NCBI RefSeq assembly: GCF_003391395.1
Contig: NZ_CP024190.1
Span: 4,712,001 to 4,776,000, forward strand
Direction: 5' to 3'
Length of the DNA stretch: 64,000 nucleotides
From: Mycobacterium marinum
GTDB lineage: Bacteria; Actinomycetota; Actinomycetes; Mycobacteriales; Mycobacteriaceae
Positions 43,035 to 51,960 of this stretch are shown one piece after another. Every line of letters begins with the position of its first letter. Position 1 is the stretch's first letter. A program made the translations under genes and the position numbers. The notes below the pieces were generated by a model. It was not told the origin of the DNA, searched no databases, and worked only from the letters and a program-made list of their open reading frames with translations.

Positions 43035-44678
43035 ATGACTACCCAATTCACGGTGCCCGCTGTCGCCAGCGCCGTCACGGCCGCAATCGGTGACCGGGAA
43101 CTGATCGTCCAAGGCGACCGCCGCCACACCTATCGCCAGATCCACCAGCGATCGAACCGCCTGGCCTCATACCTGCACTCGCAGGGCCTGGGTTGTCACA
43201 CCGAGCGATCCGAACTCGCCGGCCATGAGGTGGGACAGGATCTGCTTGGCATTTACGCCTACAACGGCAACGAGTTCGTCGAAGCACTGTTCGGCAGCTT
43301 TGCGGCCCGAGTCGCTCCGTTCAACGTCAACTTCCGGTACGTGAAGAACGAGCTGCAGTACCTTCTGGCGGATGCGGGCGCCACCGCGCTGATCTACCAC
43401 GCCACGTTCGCGCCGCGGGTCGCCGAAGTGCTACCCGAATTACCCCGGCTCCGCGTCCTGATTCAAATCGCCGACGACTCCGGGAACGGCTTGCTGGACG
43501 GCGCGGTGGATTACGAGAGCATCATCGCCAACAGCTCACCCGAACCGCTACCGGTGCAGCCCTCCCCCGACGATCTCTATGTCCTCTACACGGGAGGCAC
43601 CACCGGCATGCCGAAGGGGGTGTTGTGGCGCCAGCACGACATCTTCATGACATCGTTCGGCGGCCGCGACCTCTACAGCGGCCAGCCAGTGAACTCCGTC
43701 GACGAGATCGTGGCGCGAACGACCGCCGGGCCGGGGACCAAGCTGTTGGTCTTGCCGCCGTTGATACACGGCGCCGCGCAGTGGACGGTAATGACGGCAC
43801 TGACCACCGGACAGACGGTCGTATTCGCCTCGGTTGTCGATCATTTGGACCCACGGGACGTGGTGCGCACCATCGAGCGGGAGCACGTCTCGGTGGTGAC
43901 CGTAGTCGGCGACGCGATAGCGCGGCCCTTGGTCGCGTCCATCGAGAAGGGCACCGCGGATGTGTCGTCGTTGGTCGCGGTCGCCAACGGCGGTGCGCTG
44001 CTGACGCCCTACGTGAAGCAACGGTTGATCGAGGCGCTGCCCAACGCGGTCATCATCGATGGAGTCGGATCCTCGGAGACCGGCGCACAGATGCACCATC
44101 TCTCCGCGTCGGGTGCGGTATCGACCGGCACCTTCAACGCCGGCCCGGATACCAACGTGGCTGCCGAGGACTTCTCCGCGATCCTGCCTGCGGGCCACGA
44201 GGGAATCGGCTGGCTGGCCCAGCGCGGGTACGTTCCGCTGGGCTACAAGGGCGATGCCGCCAAAACCGCCGCGACATTTCCGGTGATCAACGGCGTCCGC
44301 TATGCGGTGCCCGGGGATCGCGCCCGCCACCGCGCCGACGGATGCATCGAGTTGCTGGGCCGCGACTCGGCCACCATCAACTCCGGTGGCGAGAAGATCT
44401 TCGCCGAGGAGGTCGAGACCGCGATCGCTTCCCATCCCGCGGTCGCCGACGTGGTGGTCGCCGGACGCCCCAGCGAACGCTGGGGCCAGGAAGTCGTCGC
44501 CGTGGTCGCGCTCGACCCCGATGCCGCTGCCGATGCCGACGAGCTGGTCGCGCATGCCGCGAAATCGTTGGCGCGGTACAAGCTTCCCAAAGCGATCGTG
44601 TTCCGGGCCGGGATCCAACGCAGTCCGTCCGGCAAAGCCGACTACCGATGGGCAAAGGAGCAGGCGGCTGACGACTAG
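43035..44678 (+). CDS. Acyl-CoA ligase, FadD19-like
   Basis: AMP-forming CoA ligase of 547 residues from the ATG at 43035. Motifs are VLYTGGTTGMPKGVLWRQHDIF, the NVNFRYVKNELQYLLADAGATALIY block, GVGSSETG, and the C-terminal QRSPSGKADYRWAK with the catalytic lysine. The TGGTTG-PKGV-WR signature and the NVNFRYV block are typical of FadD19-type ligases, which activate branched steroid side chains in M. tuberculosis. It is paralogous to 50307-51941. Substrate by analogy: a hydrophobic branched or cyclic carboxylic acid. Confidence 0.87.
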   Translation: MTTQFTVPAVASAVTAAIGDRELIVQGDRRHTYRQIHQRSNRLASYLHSQGLGCHTERSELAGHEVGQDLLGIYAYNGNEFVEALFGSFAARVAPFNVNFRYVKNELQYLLADAGATALIYHATFAPRVAEVLPELPRLRVLIQIADDSGNGLLDGAVDYESIIANSSPEPLPVQPSPDDLYVLYTGGTTGMPKGVLWRQHDIFMTSFGGRDLYSGQPVNSVDEIVARTTAGPGTKLLVLPPLIHGAAQWTVMTALTTGQTVVFASVVDHLDPRDVVRTIEREHVSVVTVVGDAIARPLVASIEKGTADVSSLVAVANGGALLTPYVKQRLIEALPNAVIIDGVGSSETGAQMHHLSASGAVSTGTFNAGPDTNVAAEDFSAILPAGHEGIGWLAQRGYVPLGYKGDAAKTAATFPVINGVRYAVPGDRARHRADGCIELLGRDSATINSGGEKIFAEEVETAIASHPAVADVVVAGRPSERWGQEVVAVVALDPDAAADADELVAHAAKSLARYKLPKAIVFRAGIQRSPSGKADYRWAKEQAADD

Positions 44679-44692
44679 CCAGCCATATTGCC

Positions 44693-44711
44693 TACTGTAA
44701 TAATTACAGTA
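44693..44711. promoter_or_regulatory. Perfect 19-bp palindrome upstream of a P450 gene
   Basis: TACTGTAATAATTACAGTA is an exact inverted repeat of two 9-base arms around a central A. It starts 14 bases after the CoA-ligase stop and ends 45 bases before the P450 start, where an internal promoter would be expected. It is the best copy of a motif found at five other promoters in the window. Confidence 0.7.
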
Positions 44712-44756
44712 CGATCTCCAACAGGTACTGCGCCGCTGGAGAATGCTGGAGATCAG

Positions 44757-45971
44757 GTGACAAGCCCGGTTCACTCCGTCGTCGGCACCGGCGACCAAGC
44801 TGTCAATCCGCGCAACCCCTACCCCTTTTTTGCCCAACAGCGTCGACGCGGCGGCGTATTTCCAGGCACGGTGATGGACTACTCCAAGACGCCCGAGTCC
44901 TTGCGGCCGCAACGCGAGTTCTCGGCGATGTCGTTTGCCGCGGTCAACACGGTCTTTCGCGACAGTCGGGCGTTCACCTCCAAGACCTATGACAAAACGA
45001 TCGGTCTATTCATGGGGCCCACCATCCTGGCGATGGAGGGCAAGCAGCACCGCGACCATCGCAACCTGGTCTCAGCCGCGTTCAAATCCAAAGCGCTGGC
45101 TCGCTGGGAGCCAGCCGTCATCCGGCCGATCTGCAACGCGTTGATCGACGATTTCATTGATGCCGGTAGGGCCGAGCTAGTCGGAGATTTCACCTTCGAG
45201 TTCCCGACCCGGGTCATCGCCAGGCTGCTCGGACTGCCCGACGAGGACCTCGCGATGTTTCACCAGCGAGCGGTGCAGTTGATCAGCTATACCGTCAACT
45301 ATCAACTCGCCTTCGAAGCCTCAACCGCGCTCAAGGAGTACTTTCTCGAGCAGATTGACAGACGTAGGTCCAAACCCAGCGAGGACATCATCGGCGACTT
45401 GGTCACCGCAGAGATCGACGGCGAAAAGCTCAGCGAGGAAGCGATCTACTCGTTTCTGCGTCTGCTATTGCCCGCCGGGCTGGAAACCACCTACCGATCC
45501 TCGGGCAACCTGCTCTACCTGCTGCTCGCCCATCCAGACCAGTTCATGGCCGTGCGGGCGCACCGTGAACTCATCCCGCAAGCGATCGAGGAAGGCCTGC
45601 GCTTCGAGACGCCGCTGACCACCGTGCAGCGATTCACCACCAAAGACACCGAAGTGCAAGGCGTTCCAATTCCGGCCCGTTCGGTGATCGGGGTGTGCAT
45701 GGGTTCGGCCAATCGCGATGAGCACCGCTGGCAACGGCCAGAAGTGTTCGACATTTTCCGCGAGCGCATCCCGCACATCTCCTTCGCCGCCGGCGAGCAC
45801 ACCTGCTTGGGTCTTCACTTGGCCCGGCTGGAGACTCGAGTCGCGCTCGAATGCCTGCTGGATCGGTTGACCAACATCGATCTGGCCACAGCTGATGATC
45901 CGCACATCCACGGCCAGCCCTTCCGTTCGCCGACAGCCCTTCCGGTGACGTTCGAAGCCGTGCCGACTTGA
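44757..45971 (+). CDS. Cytochrome P450
   Basis: A 404-residue P450. The GTG at 44757 has GGAG 5 bases upstream and is preferred to the longer frame starting at 44688, which would include the palindrome. The I-helix motif is PAGLETTYRSS, ExxR is EEGLRFE and the haem-cysteine loop is FAAGEHTCLGLHLARLE. It is a close paralogue of the P450 at 32559-33785, with long identical stretches around the I-helix. The frameshifted CoA-transferase follows almost without a gap. Confidence 0.88.
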   Translation: MTSPVHSVVGTGDQAVNPRNPYPFFAQQRRRGGVFPGTVMDYSKTPESLRPQREFSAMSFAAVNTVFRDSRAFTSKTYDKTIGLFMGPTILAMEGKQHRDHRNLVSAAFKSKALARWEPAVIRPICNALIDDFIDAGRAELVGDFTFEFPTRVIARLLGLPDEDLAMFHQRAVQLISYTVNYQLAFEASTALKEYFLEQIDRRRSKPSEDIIGDLVTAEIDGEKLSEEAIYSFLRLLLPAGLETTYRSSGNLLYLLLAHPDQFMAVRAHRELIPQAIEEGLRFETPLTTVQRFTTKDTEVQGVPIPARSVIGVCMGSANRDEHRWQRPEVFDIFRERIPHISFAAGEHTCLGLHLARLETRVALECLLDRLTNIDLATADDPHIHGQPFRSPTALPVTFEAVPT

Positions 45972-45979
45972 TCAAGGTC

Positions 45980-47195
45980 ATGGCCGGCTACCCGGTCCTC
46001 GAGGTAGCGCAGTTCACGTTCGTCCCAGCGGCGGGCGCGATCCTCGCCGACTGGGGAGCAGACGTCATCAAGGTCGAACACCCGAGACGCGGCGACACCC
46101 AGCGTGGCATTCTCAACGTGGGGGGGCATCGCACTCGATCCCGAGCGGCACCCGCTGATCGAGCACCCCAACCGGGGCAAACGCAGTGTCGGCATCGACC
46201 TCGCCACCTCCGATGGCCAAGACGTGCTGCACGAACTGGCCCGCACTGCCGACGTGTTCTTGACCAACTACTTGCCCAGCGCGCGGCAGAAGAACAAGTT
46301 TGACGTGGAACACGTCCGCGGCGCGAACCCAGACATCATTTACGCGCGCGGCACCGCTTATGGCGACAAGGGCGCCGAGCGCGATGTCGGGGGCTATGAC
46401 GGGACAGCGTTCTGGACCCGCAGCGGCGTGGGACATGCGCTGACCCCTCCCGAATTGGGTGCTCCATTGGCACAAGGAATTCCGGCCTTCGGTGACTCCA
46501 TCGGCGGGATGAACATCGCGGGCGGCATCTCGGCCGCCCTGTTGCATCGGGAGCGCACCGGGGAAGCGCTGGAGGTCGATGTGTCCTTGCTGAGCACCGC
46601 GTGGTGGGCGGCGGGTGCAAGCGTGACTCAAGGCATGGACACCGGTGAGACGATGCGTTCGCGCATGCCGCAATCCGGCGGCATGCCGATGAACCCGTTC
46701 ATGGGCAACTATCAAACCTCCGACGGCGGCACCATCAACCTCTGCATCCTCAGCCCGACCGGCTACATACGCGACACCTTTGAGCATCTGGGAATCCCCG
46801 AGGCCGCTGACGACCCGCGGTTTGGCGAAGCCGAGCAATTGCTACGCAATGCCGATGCGGCCGGAGCATTGATCGCTAGAGCGGTTGCCGCTAGGCCTTT
46901 CGAATACTGGCGACAGCGGTTGAAAACGATGAAAGGCCAGTGGGCGCTCTTCCAGAGCCTCATCGAATTGGCCGACGACGAGCAGGCCCTGGCCAATGAC
47001 ATGGTGGCCGAGGTCGACCTCGGTGCGGGCGGCCCACCGTTTCGGGTGGTACGCGGCCCGGTCCAGTTCAACCACGAACCGCTGACCACAACCCGGGCCC
47101 CACAGCCCGGCGAACACACCGAAACCGTGCTGCTCGAGCTGGGTATGGATTGGGACCGCATCGATCAGCTCAAGCGATCCGGTGTCATTTCATAA
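45980..47195 (+). pseudogene. CaiB/BaiF CoA-transferase, frameshifted
   Basis: The N-terminal frame (MAGYPVLEVAQFTFVPAAGAILADWGADVIKVEHPRRGDTQRG) and the C-terminal frame (from GGIALDPERHPLIEHPNRGKRSVGIDLA to the end) belong to one family III CoA-transferase. They are split by one extra G in the run of seven G at 46120-46126. With six G the frame is continuous and gives a normal 404-residue protein. AAGG precedes the ATG at 45980; a TTG at 45968 overlapping the P450 stop is also possible. The remaining frame is undamaged, so the change is recent, an assembly error, or a switchable G-tract. Confidence 0.85.
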
Positions 47196-47216
47196 CCGGC
47201 TACCATCGCAGCCTGT

Positions 47217-48398
47217 TCACGTTCGGTGCGGGTAACTCGGTTTGCCGAGCCCCAGGACGTGCTGGGCGATCATGTTGCGGAACACCTCGAGCGTGCCGCC
47301 GTAAATGCCGACCAGTGGGGCGAAACGGTAGACGTATTCGGCGCCGCCGTCATCGACCGCACCATCGGTCCCGAACGGTAGTGCGGCGGCGCTGCCGAGA
47401 ATGTCCATCAGATCCGGTGAAATGTCGCGCATCGTCTGGGCAATCGCGACCCGGCCAAAAATGCTCGGGGCGGACAGTGCGGCCTCCATCCGGGCGACAC
47501 TGCGCCCCAACCGATACGCCACCGAAGTGTCGTCGATGGGGCGGCGTCCATCGGGGTCTGGCCGCATCACGCAGCTTGCGGCCCGGTCGACCGCTTCGGC
47601 CATGGACCCGGCCTGGTGCATCATGATCGAGGTGTCCTGCAGCCCATCGGGAGCCGCCGCAACCGCGCCGTGCTCGACGTTGAGCGGCTCACGCAGAACC
47701 GTCCATCCGCCATTCACCGCACCGAGCCGATATTTGTCGTCTATCCGGACGTCGCTGTAGTAGACGATATTGGTTCGGTCACCGTCGACGGTCCGGATAC
47801 CCTGAATCTCGATGCCGGCAGAGTCCAGCGGAACCAGAAACATCGTGAGACTCTTATGTTTTCGCGCCTGCGGGTCGGTATTGGTGATCAGGAATACGTA
47901 CTGGCAGTTGTGCGCACCAGTGGTGAACATTTTCGATCCGTTGATCAGCCAGCAGTCTCCGTCGCGCAGCGCCCGGGTCTTGCAGGTCGCCACGTCCGAG
48001 CCGCCCTCGGGCTCGGTGTACCCCAGACACATGCGGACGTGGCCGCTGAAGACACCGGGGAACACCTCTTCGACAAGCTCGGGCGAACCGAACTTCGCGA
48101 CCGAGCGCGCCACCATGGCGGTGGTCCCCCAAGTCACCCACGGCACGTGGGCACGCCGCTTTTCCAGCTCCCAGATGCGCCGCCGCACCCGGCTGAAGCC
48201 GCCGTCGGCCTCTGGTTTCCACTCCGCTGCCAAGTAGCCTGCGGCGCCCAACGCCAGATGCAGACCTTCATGGAAGTTGTCGCCGGTCTCACGATCGTGC
48301 CGGCGAACCTCCTCGGTGACATGGGTGGCCAGGAAGCTACGCGCCGTTTCCCGAAACTCGCGGTCCGCGTCTGAAATCTGCACTCGGGAGAAATCCAT
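47217..48398 (-). CDS. Acyl-CoA dehydrogenase, long (alpha-type) subunit
   Basis: A 393-residue FadE protein and the last gene of a six-gene minus-strand operon. Motifs are YTEPEGGSDVATCKTRA near residue 127, KMFTTGAHNCQYVF and a C-terminal IYGGTLEVFRNMIAQHVLGLGKP. AGGAG precedes the ATG at 48398. Its stop lies 21 bases from the stop of the convergent CoA-transferase. The neighbouring 354-residue dehydrogenase is the likely second subunit of an alpha2beta2 enzyme. Confidence 0.86.
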   Translation of the reverse strand: MDFSRVQISDADREFRETARSFLATHVTEEVRRHDRETGDNFHEGLHLALGAAGYLAAEWKPEADGGFSRVRRRIWELEKRRAHVPWVTWGTTAMVARSVAKFGSPELVEEVFPGVFSGHVRMCLGYTEPEGGSDVATCKTRALRDGDCWLINGSKMFTTGAHNCQYVFLITNTDPQARKHKSLTMFLVPLDSAGIEIQGIRTVDGDRTNIVYYSDVRIDDKYRLGAVNGGWTVLREPLNVEHGAVAAAPDGLQDTSIMMHQAGSMAEAVDRAASCVMRPDPDGRRPIDDTSVAYRLGRSVARMEAALSAPSIFGRVAIAQTMRDISPDLMDILGSAAALPFGTDGAVDDGGAEYVYRFAPLVGIYGGTLEVFRNMIAQHVLGLGKPSYPHRT

Positions 48399-48412
48399 CG
48401 CCCACTCCTGTC

Positions 48413-49477
48413 CTAGACTCCCGCGGTCTGTTCCGAACTCTCGCGGCCGGCCACGATCTCGGCGATTCGGCGGGCGGTGACGCCCGGATCACCACCGGCC
48501 AGTGCCCATCCCCTGGCCCGTACCAGATATGCGGTCGCAGCGGCCTCCGCCGAAACACCCAGGCCGCCTTGGATGTGCACCGCCATGGTGGCGGCCTTCG
48601 CGGCCTCTTCGGCCATGAAGACGAACGCCGAGAGCCCCAACTCCGGCCGCGCTTCGGGTTCGTTGTCCAAGAACCAGGCCGCGCGCCGAGCCAGGTTGCG
48701 GCCCCCCTGCACCGTGATGGCCATATTCGCCAGAGGATGTGAGATGGCCTGCAATGTCGATATCGGCACTCCCAGCGTGTAGCGGGTCTTGGCGAACTCT
48801 GCCGCAATGTCCATCGTCGCCTCGACCAATCCCACCAGGGCGGCGGCGCTCAATAGTCGCCATTCATCCAGCGCACGTTGGTAATTGGCGAGGGCATCGG
48901 GCCCCTGCGCGAGTACCCTGCGCAGATCGGCTGTTCCGGGATCTATCCATGCCATGGGCAATCGGCCGATGTTGTCGACCCGCGCCGGCCGACTGCTGAA
49001 GGAGAGCAGCACAATCGCGTCGCCGTCGTGAACGACGATGTGGTCGGCTATCGAGCCCGTCGGGATCAGCCGGGTGCCGTACCCGCTGTCGATCCGGGCG
49101 TCGAGTCCGGCAACCCGTTTGCCTTCGGTCACGGCCGCGGTCTCGGCATCCGGCGTCCCAAGGCGGGCTAGCAGTCGGGCCGCGCAGACATGGTCAATCC
49201 ATGGCACCGGGGCCAGTGCACGACCGATCTCCTCGGCGACCAAAGTGAGGTCGACCAGGGTCGCACCGTCACCGCCCGCGGACTCGGGGACCGCCATCGT
49301 GGTAGCGCCCATCGCGCACAGCCGCTCCCATAGGTTCTTGTCGAACCCGGAAGGCTCTGCGGCACGCACGGTTTCAATCGGACAATGGGTCGCAAGAAAC
49401 TGCCGGTAGGCCGATTGCAGCGCCAAGTGGTCCTCGGACAAGCTGTAGTCCAACCTGCGCAGTTCGAAACGGTTCAT
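48413..49477 (-). CDS. Acyl-CoA dehydrogenase, short (beta-type) subunit
   Basis: A 354-residue short-type FadE protein with KTRYTLGVPISTLQAISHPLANMAI and the C-terminal HIQGGLGVSAEAAATAYLVRARGWALAGGD, the partner-type block. The ATG overlaps the stop of the upstream amidohydrolase by 4 bases and has GGGGAGGAG before it. It probably pairs with the 393-residue subunit encoded immediately after it. Confidence 0.84.
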   Translation of the reverse strand: MNRFELRRLDYSLSEDHLALQSAYRQFLATHCPIETVRAAEPSGFDKNLWERLCAMGATTMAVPESAGGDGATLVDLTLVAEEIGRALAPVPWIDHVCAARLLARLGTPDAETAAVTEGKRVAGLDARIDSGYGTRLIPTGSIADHIVVHDGDAIVLLSFSSRPARVDNIGRLPMAWIDPGTADLRRVLAQGPDALANYQRALDEWRLLSAAALVGLVEATMDIAAEFAKTRYTLGVPISTLQAISHPLANMAITVQGGRNLARRAAWFLDNEPEARPELGLSAFVFMAEEAAKAATMAVHIQGGLGVSAEAAATAYLVRARGWALAGGDPGVTARRIAEIVAGRESSEQTAGV

Positions 49478-50310
49478 CGCCCGCTCTCCTCCCCGAAGAA
49501 AAATTCTTGCGCGTTGTTGTAGAGGTAGTTGGCCAACACGTCGGCGGGCAGATCGAGCGCGCGCGCCTCGGGCACCACCCTGCGCATCCGTAGCACCGGC
49601 CAGTCGGAGGCGAAGATCACCTTGTTCTTGCCTCGCGTCCGCATGTAGTGCAGCAGGCTTTCCGGCAGCCGCTTAGGCGACCAAGCCGACGTCATCAGCC
49701 GCAAGTTGGAGTACTTGAGCAGCAGCCGGATTGCCACGTCCCACCAAGGATCGGCACCGTGGATCATGCACAGCCGAAGCTCAGGGAATCGCACGCACAC
49801 CCGGTCAAGATGCATGGGATGCTGCACCTCGCCCGGGATGGGCGGCCCGGGGATCCCGGTGTTGATGCACAGCGCTAGCTCGAGTTCCGCGCACTTGGCG
49901 TAGAGCGGGTAGTAGACGGCGTCGCTGGGCGGGTATTGTCCGTCGCCCCAAAAGCTAGGCCCCACCACGGCATAGGCGACTGGTAGTTCCCCAACGATCG
50001 CGGTGAGTTCCCGTAGCGGCCGCACCGGGCGCAGCAGATTGATGCCTCCCATGGCCAGGGCAAAGCGGTCGGGCTTGGCTTGCACAAACTTGCGTGCGGT
50101 GATCGAGGGAATGGCCAACGAGTCCATCACGATCGCTCGTTGTACCCCTTGTTCGTCCATCTCGTCGAGGAGCTGGGCCAGATCAACCGGCGCGAACATC
50201 GAGTCGGGGCCTTTGAAGTAGTCGTCGCGGACCTTCAGCATCCAGTTCGGCTGCGCCTCGGCTTCGCCGAAGTGCACGTTCACCAGGCAGTCGATCGCCT
50301 TGTCAGTCAT
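49474..50310 (-). CDS. Amidohydrolase-2 family metal-dependent hydrolase, short
   Basis: A 278-residue TIM-barrel amidohydrolase-related protein, shorter than the two 401-residue paralogues in the window. Metal-site features are NVHFGEAE near the N-terminus, CMIHGADPWWD in the middle and FASDWPVLRM near the end with the conserved Asp. The first His-x-His motif of classic amidohydrolases appears reduced to N-V-H, so the metal site may be modified. Stop-start overlaps of 4 bases link it to the genes on both sides. Likely a decarboxylase or ring hydrolase on a CoA-linked or free acid. Confidence 0.78.
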   Translation of the reverse strand: MTDKAIDCLVNVHFGEAEAQPNWMLKVRDDYFKGPDSMFAPVDLAQLLDEMDEQGVQRAIVMDSLAIPSITARKFVQAKPDRFALAMGGINLLRPVRPLRELTAIVGELPVAYAVVGPSFWGDGQYPPSDAVYYPLYAKCAELELALCINTGIPGPPIPGEVQHPMHLDRVCVRFPELRLCMIHGADPWWDVAIRLLLKYSNLRLMTSAWSPKRLPESLLHYMRTRGKNKVIFASDWPVLRMRRVVPEARALDLPADVLANYLYNNAQEFFFGEESGR

Positions 50311-51941
50311 GCGGATCCCCCCACCGGAAGCTGCTGGGCCGCGGCTTGTTTGGCCCAGCGATAGTTCGGCTTACCATTGCCGAGACGCTGAATGTGCGAC
50401 ACTAAGATGAAGGCCTTGGGCGCTTTGAAGTGGGCCAGCTTCGAAGTGCACAGGGCATAGAGCGCCCGCTCGTCGCCGACCAGATCCACCCCGGGGCGCG
50501 CCGCGACGAGCGCGACCACTTCCTGCCCCCACCGCTGGCTGGCGCGCCCAACGACCAACGCATCCGCGATGTCGGGATGCCCACGCAGGACTTCCTCGAC
50601 CTCTTCGACGAAGACCTTCTCACCACCGGTATTGACCACCAACGAATCCCGCCCCAAAAGTCGGATGGTGCCATCGTTCTCGATGGTGGCCCGGTCCCCG
50701 GGAATCACGACACGATGGCCCTCGATCTCGGGGAACGTCCGTCGGGTCGCCTCTGGATCGTTGAAGTACCCGAGCGGGATGCGGCCCATTCGGGCCGCCC
50801 AGCCAATCTCAGCCGTGCCGGGCCGCAGGAAGCTGCTGCGATCAGCCGAAGCGACCGCTCCGCCTAACCTCATCGCGAAGGTCTCACTCGCCATGCCATT
50901 GCGGCTGTGTCCGAACGCCATATTGCCGGTTTCCGACGATCCATAGCCTTCGATGATCGTGACGTGCGGCAGCCGCTCCATCAGTGCGCGTTTGTACTTG
51001 GGGTTTGTTGCCGCGCCACCGGTTCCGATCGCTTGCAGGGCAGATAAGTCATAGGGGTGAGCGCTCAGCTCCGCGACCAGTGGGCCGGCGTAGGCATCGC
51101 CCACCATCGTGACCATGCCAACCTTTTCGCGTTCGGCGGTTGCCCACACCGACCGGACATCGAGCTTGGCGCGGTCGTCATACAGCACCACCGGAAACCC
51201 GCTGAGGAAACCCGAAAACGCGGTCCACAGGCCCGCCGCGTGCATCAGCGGCGAAACCGCGAACCAGGGTGAGCCACCGGGACGCACCTTCTGATGGATC
51301 TCGTCGACGTTGGCGTGATCGGCACCAACCATCGACGCCACGTACATGTCGCCCTGTCGCCATAGGACTCCCTTGGGCCGACCCGTCGTGCCGCCGGTAC
51401 ACATCATGATCAGATCGTCGGGTGATCCAGTCGGCCGGTAGTTGGGTGCACCGGCGCCTAGGACCTCGTCCAGTGAGACCGCACCGGGAAGTTCTGCGGC
51501 GCCGCTCCCGTCATCGATGGACACCAGGAGGTCGGCCCCCGCTGCCGGCAGCAGATCAGCGAACCGCGCCCCCAGCCCGCGATGGTAGATGATGCCCCGT
51601 GGCCGGACATAGTCCAGCAACTCCGCGATCTCGCGCGGCGAGTAGTGGTGGTTGACGTTGACCGGGACCACGCGTGCCTTCAAGCAACCAATCACCATGT
51701 CGGGGTAGAGGTCGTTGTACATGATCAGCGCAACCCGATCCTGACCGCATTCCCACCGCTGCAGCGTCTCTCGTGCGCGGTGCGCACCGAACCCCTGTTT
51801 GTTGAGGTAGCTTGCCAACCGGCTGGTTCGTTGCGCCGCCTCGGCGAAGCTGGTGCGGCGAGGGCCGCACACGGTCATCGGGCGATCCGGAACGACCTCG
51901 GCGATAGCGTCCAGCACGGCGCCGATCGTCCATTCGGTCAC
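50307..51941 (-). CDS. Acyl-CoA ligase, FadD19-like
   Basis: A 544-residue AMP-forming ligase. The GTG at 51941 has GGAG 8 bases upstream and lies 19 bases after the previous gene; the longer frame from 52010 overlaps that gene and is less likely. Motifs are MMCTGGTTGRPKGVLWRQGDMY, IEGYGSSETGN, and the C-terminal IQRLGNGKPNYRWAKQ with the catalytic lysine. It shares the ASYL-QG-GAH/HT and NVNHHYSPRE blocks with its paralogue at 43035-44678. It probably activates a bulky acid for the dehydrogenase pair of the same operon. Confidence 0.87.
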   Translation of the reverse strand: MTEWTIGAVLDAIAEVVPDRPMTVCGPRRTSFAEAAQRTSRLASYLNKQGFGAHRARETLQRWECGQDRVALIMYNDLYPDMVIGCLKARVVPVNVNHHYSPREIAELLDYVRPRGIIYHRGLGARFADLLPAAGADLLVSIDDGSGAAELPGAVSLDEVLGAGAPNYRPTGSPDDLIMMCTGGTTGRPKGVLWRQGDMYVASMVGADHANVDEIHQKVRPGGSPWFAVSPLMHAAGLWTAFSGFLSGFPVVLYDDRAKLDVRSVWATAEREKVGMVTMVGDAYAGPLVAELSAHPYDLSALQAIGTGGAATNPKYKRALMERLPHVTIIEGYGSSETGNMAFGHSRNGMASETFAMRLGGAVASADRSSFLRPGTAEIGWAARMGRIPLGYFNDPEATRRTFPEIEGHRVVIPGDRATIENDGTIRLLGRDSLVVNTGGEKVFVEEVEEVLRGHPDIADALVVGRASQRWGQEVVALVAARPGVDLVGDERALYALCTSKLAHFKAPKAFILVSHIQRLGNGKPNYRWAKQAAAQQLPVGGSA

Positions 51942-51960
51942 GGCCACAACTCCGGAAAAC

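Noticed and set aside
46120..46126. Poly-G run treated as a programmed ribosomal frameshift site
   Set aside because: No stimulatory structure or slippery heptamer of a known type is evident; mutation, sequencing error or slippage is simpler.
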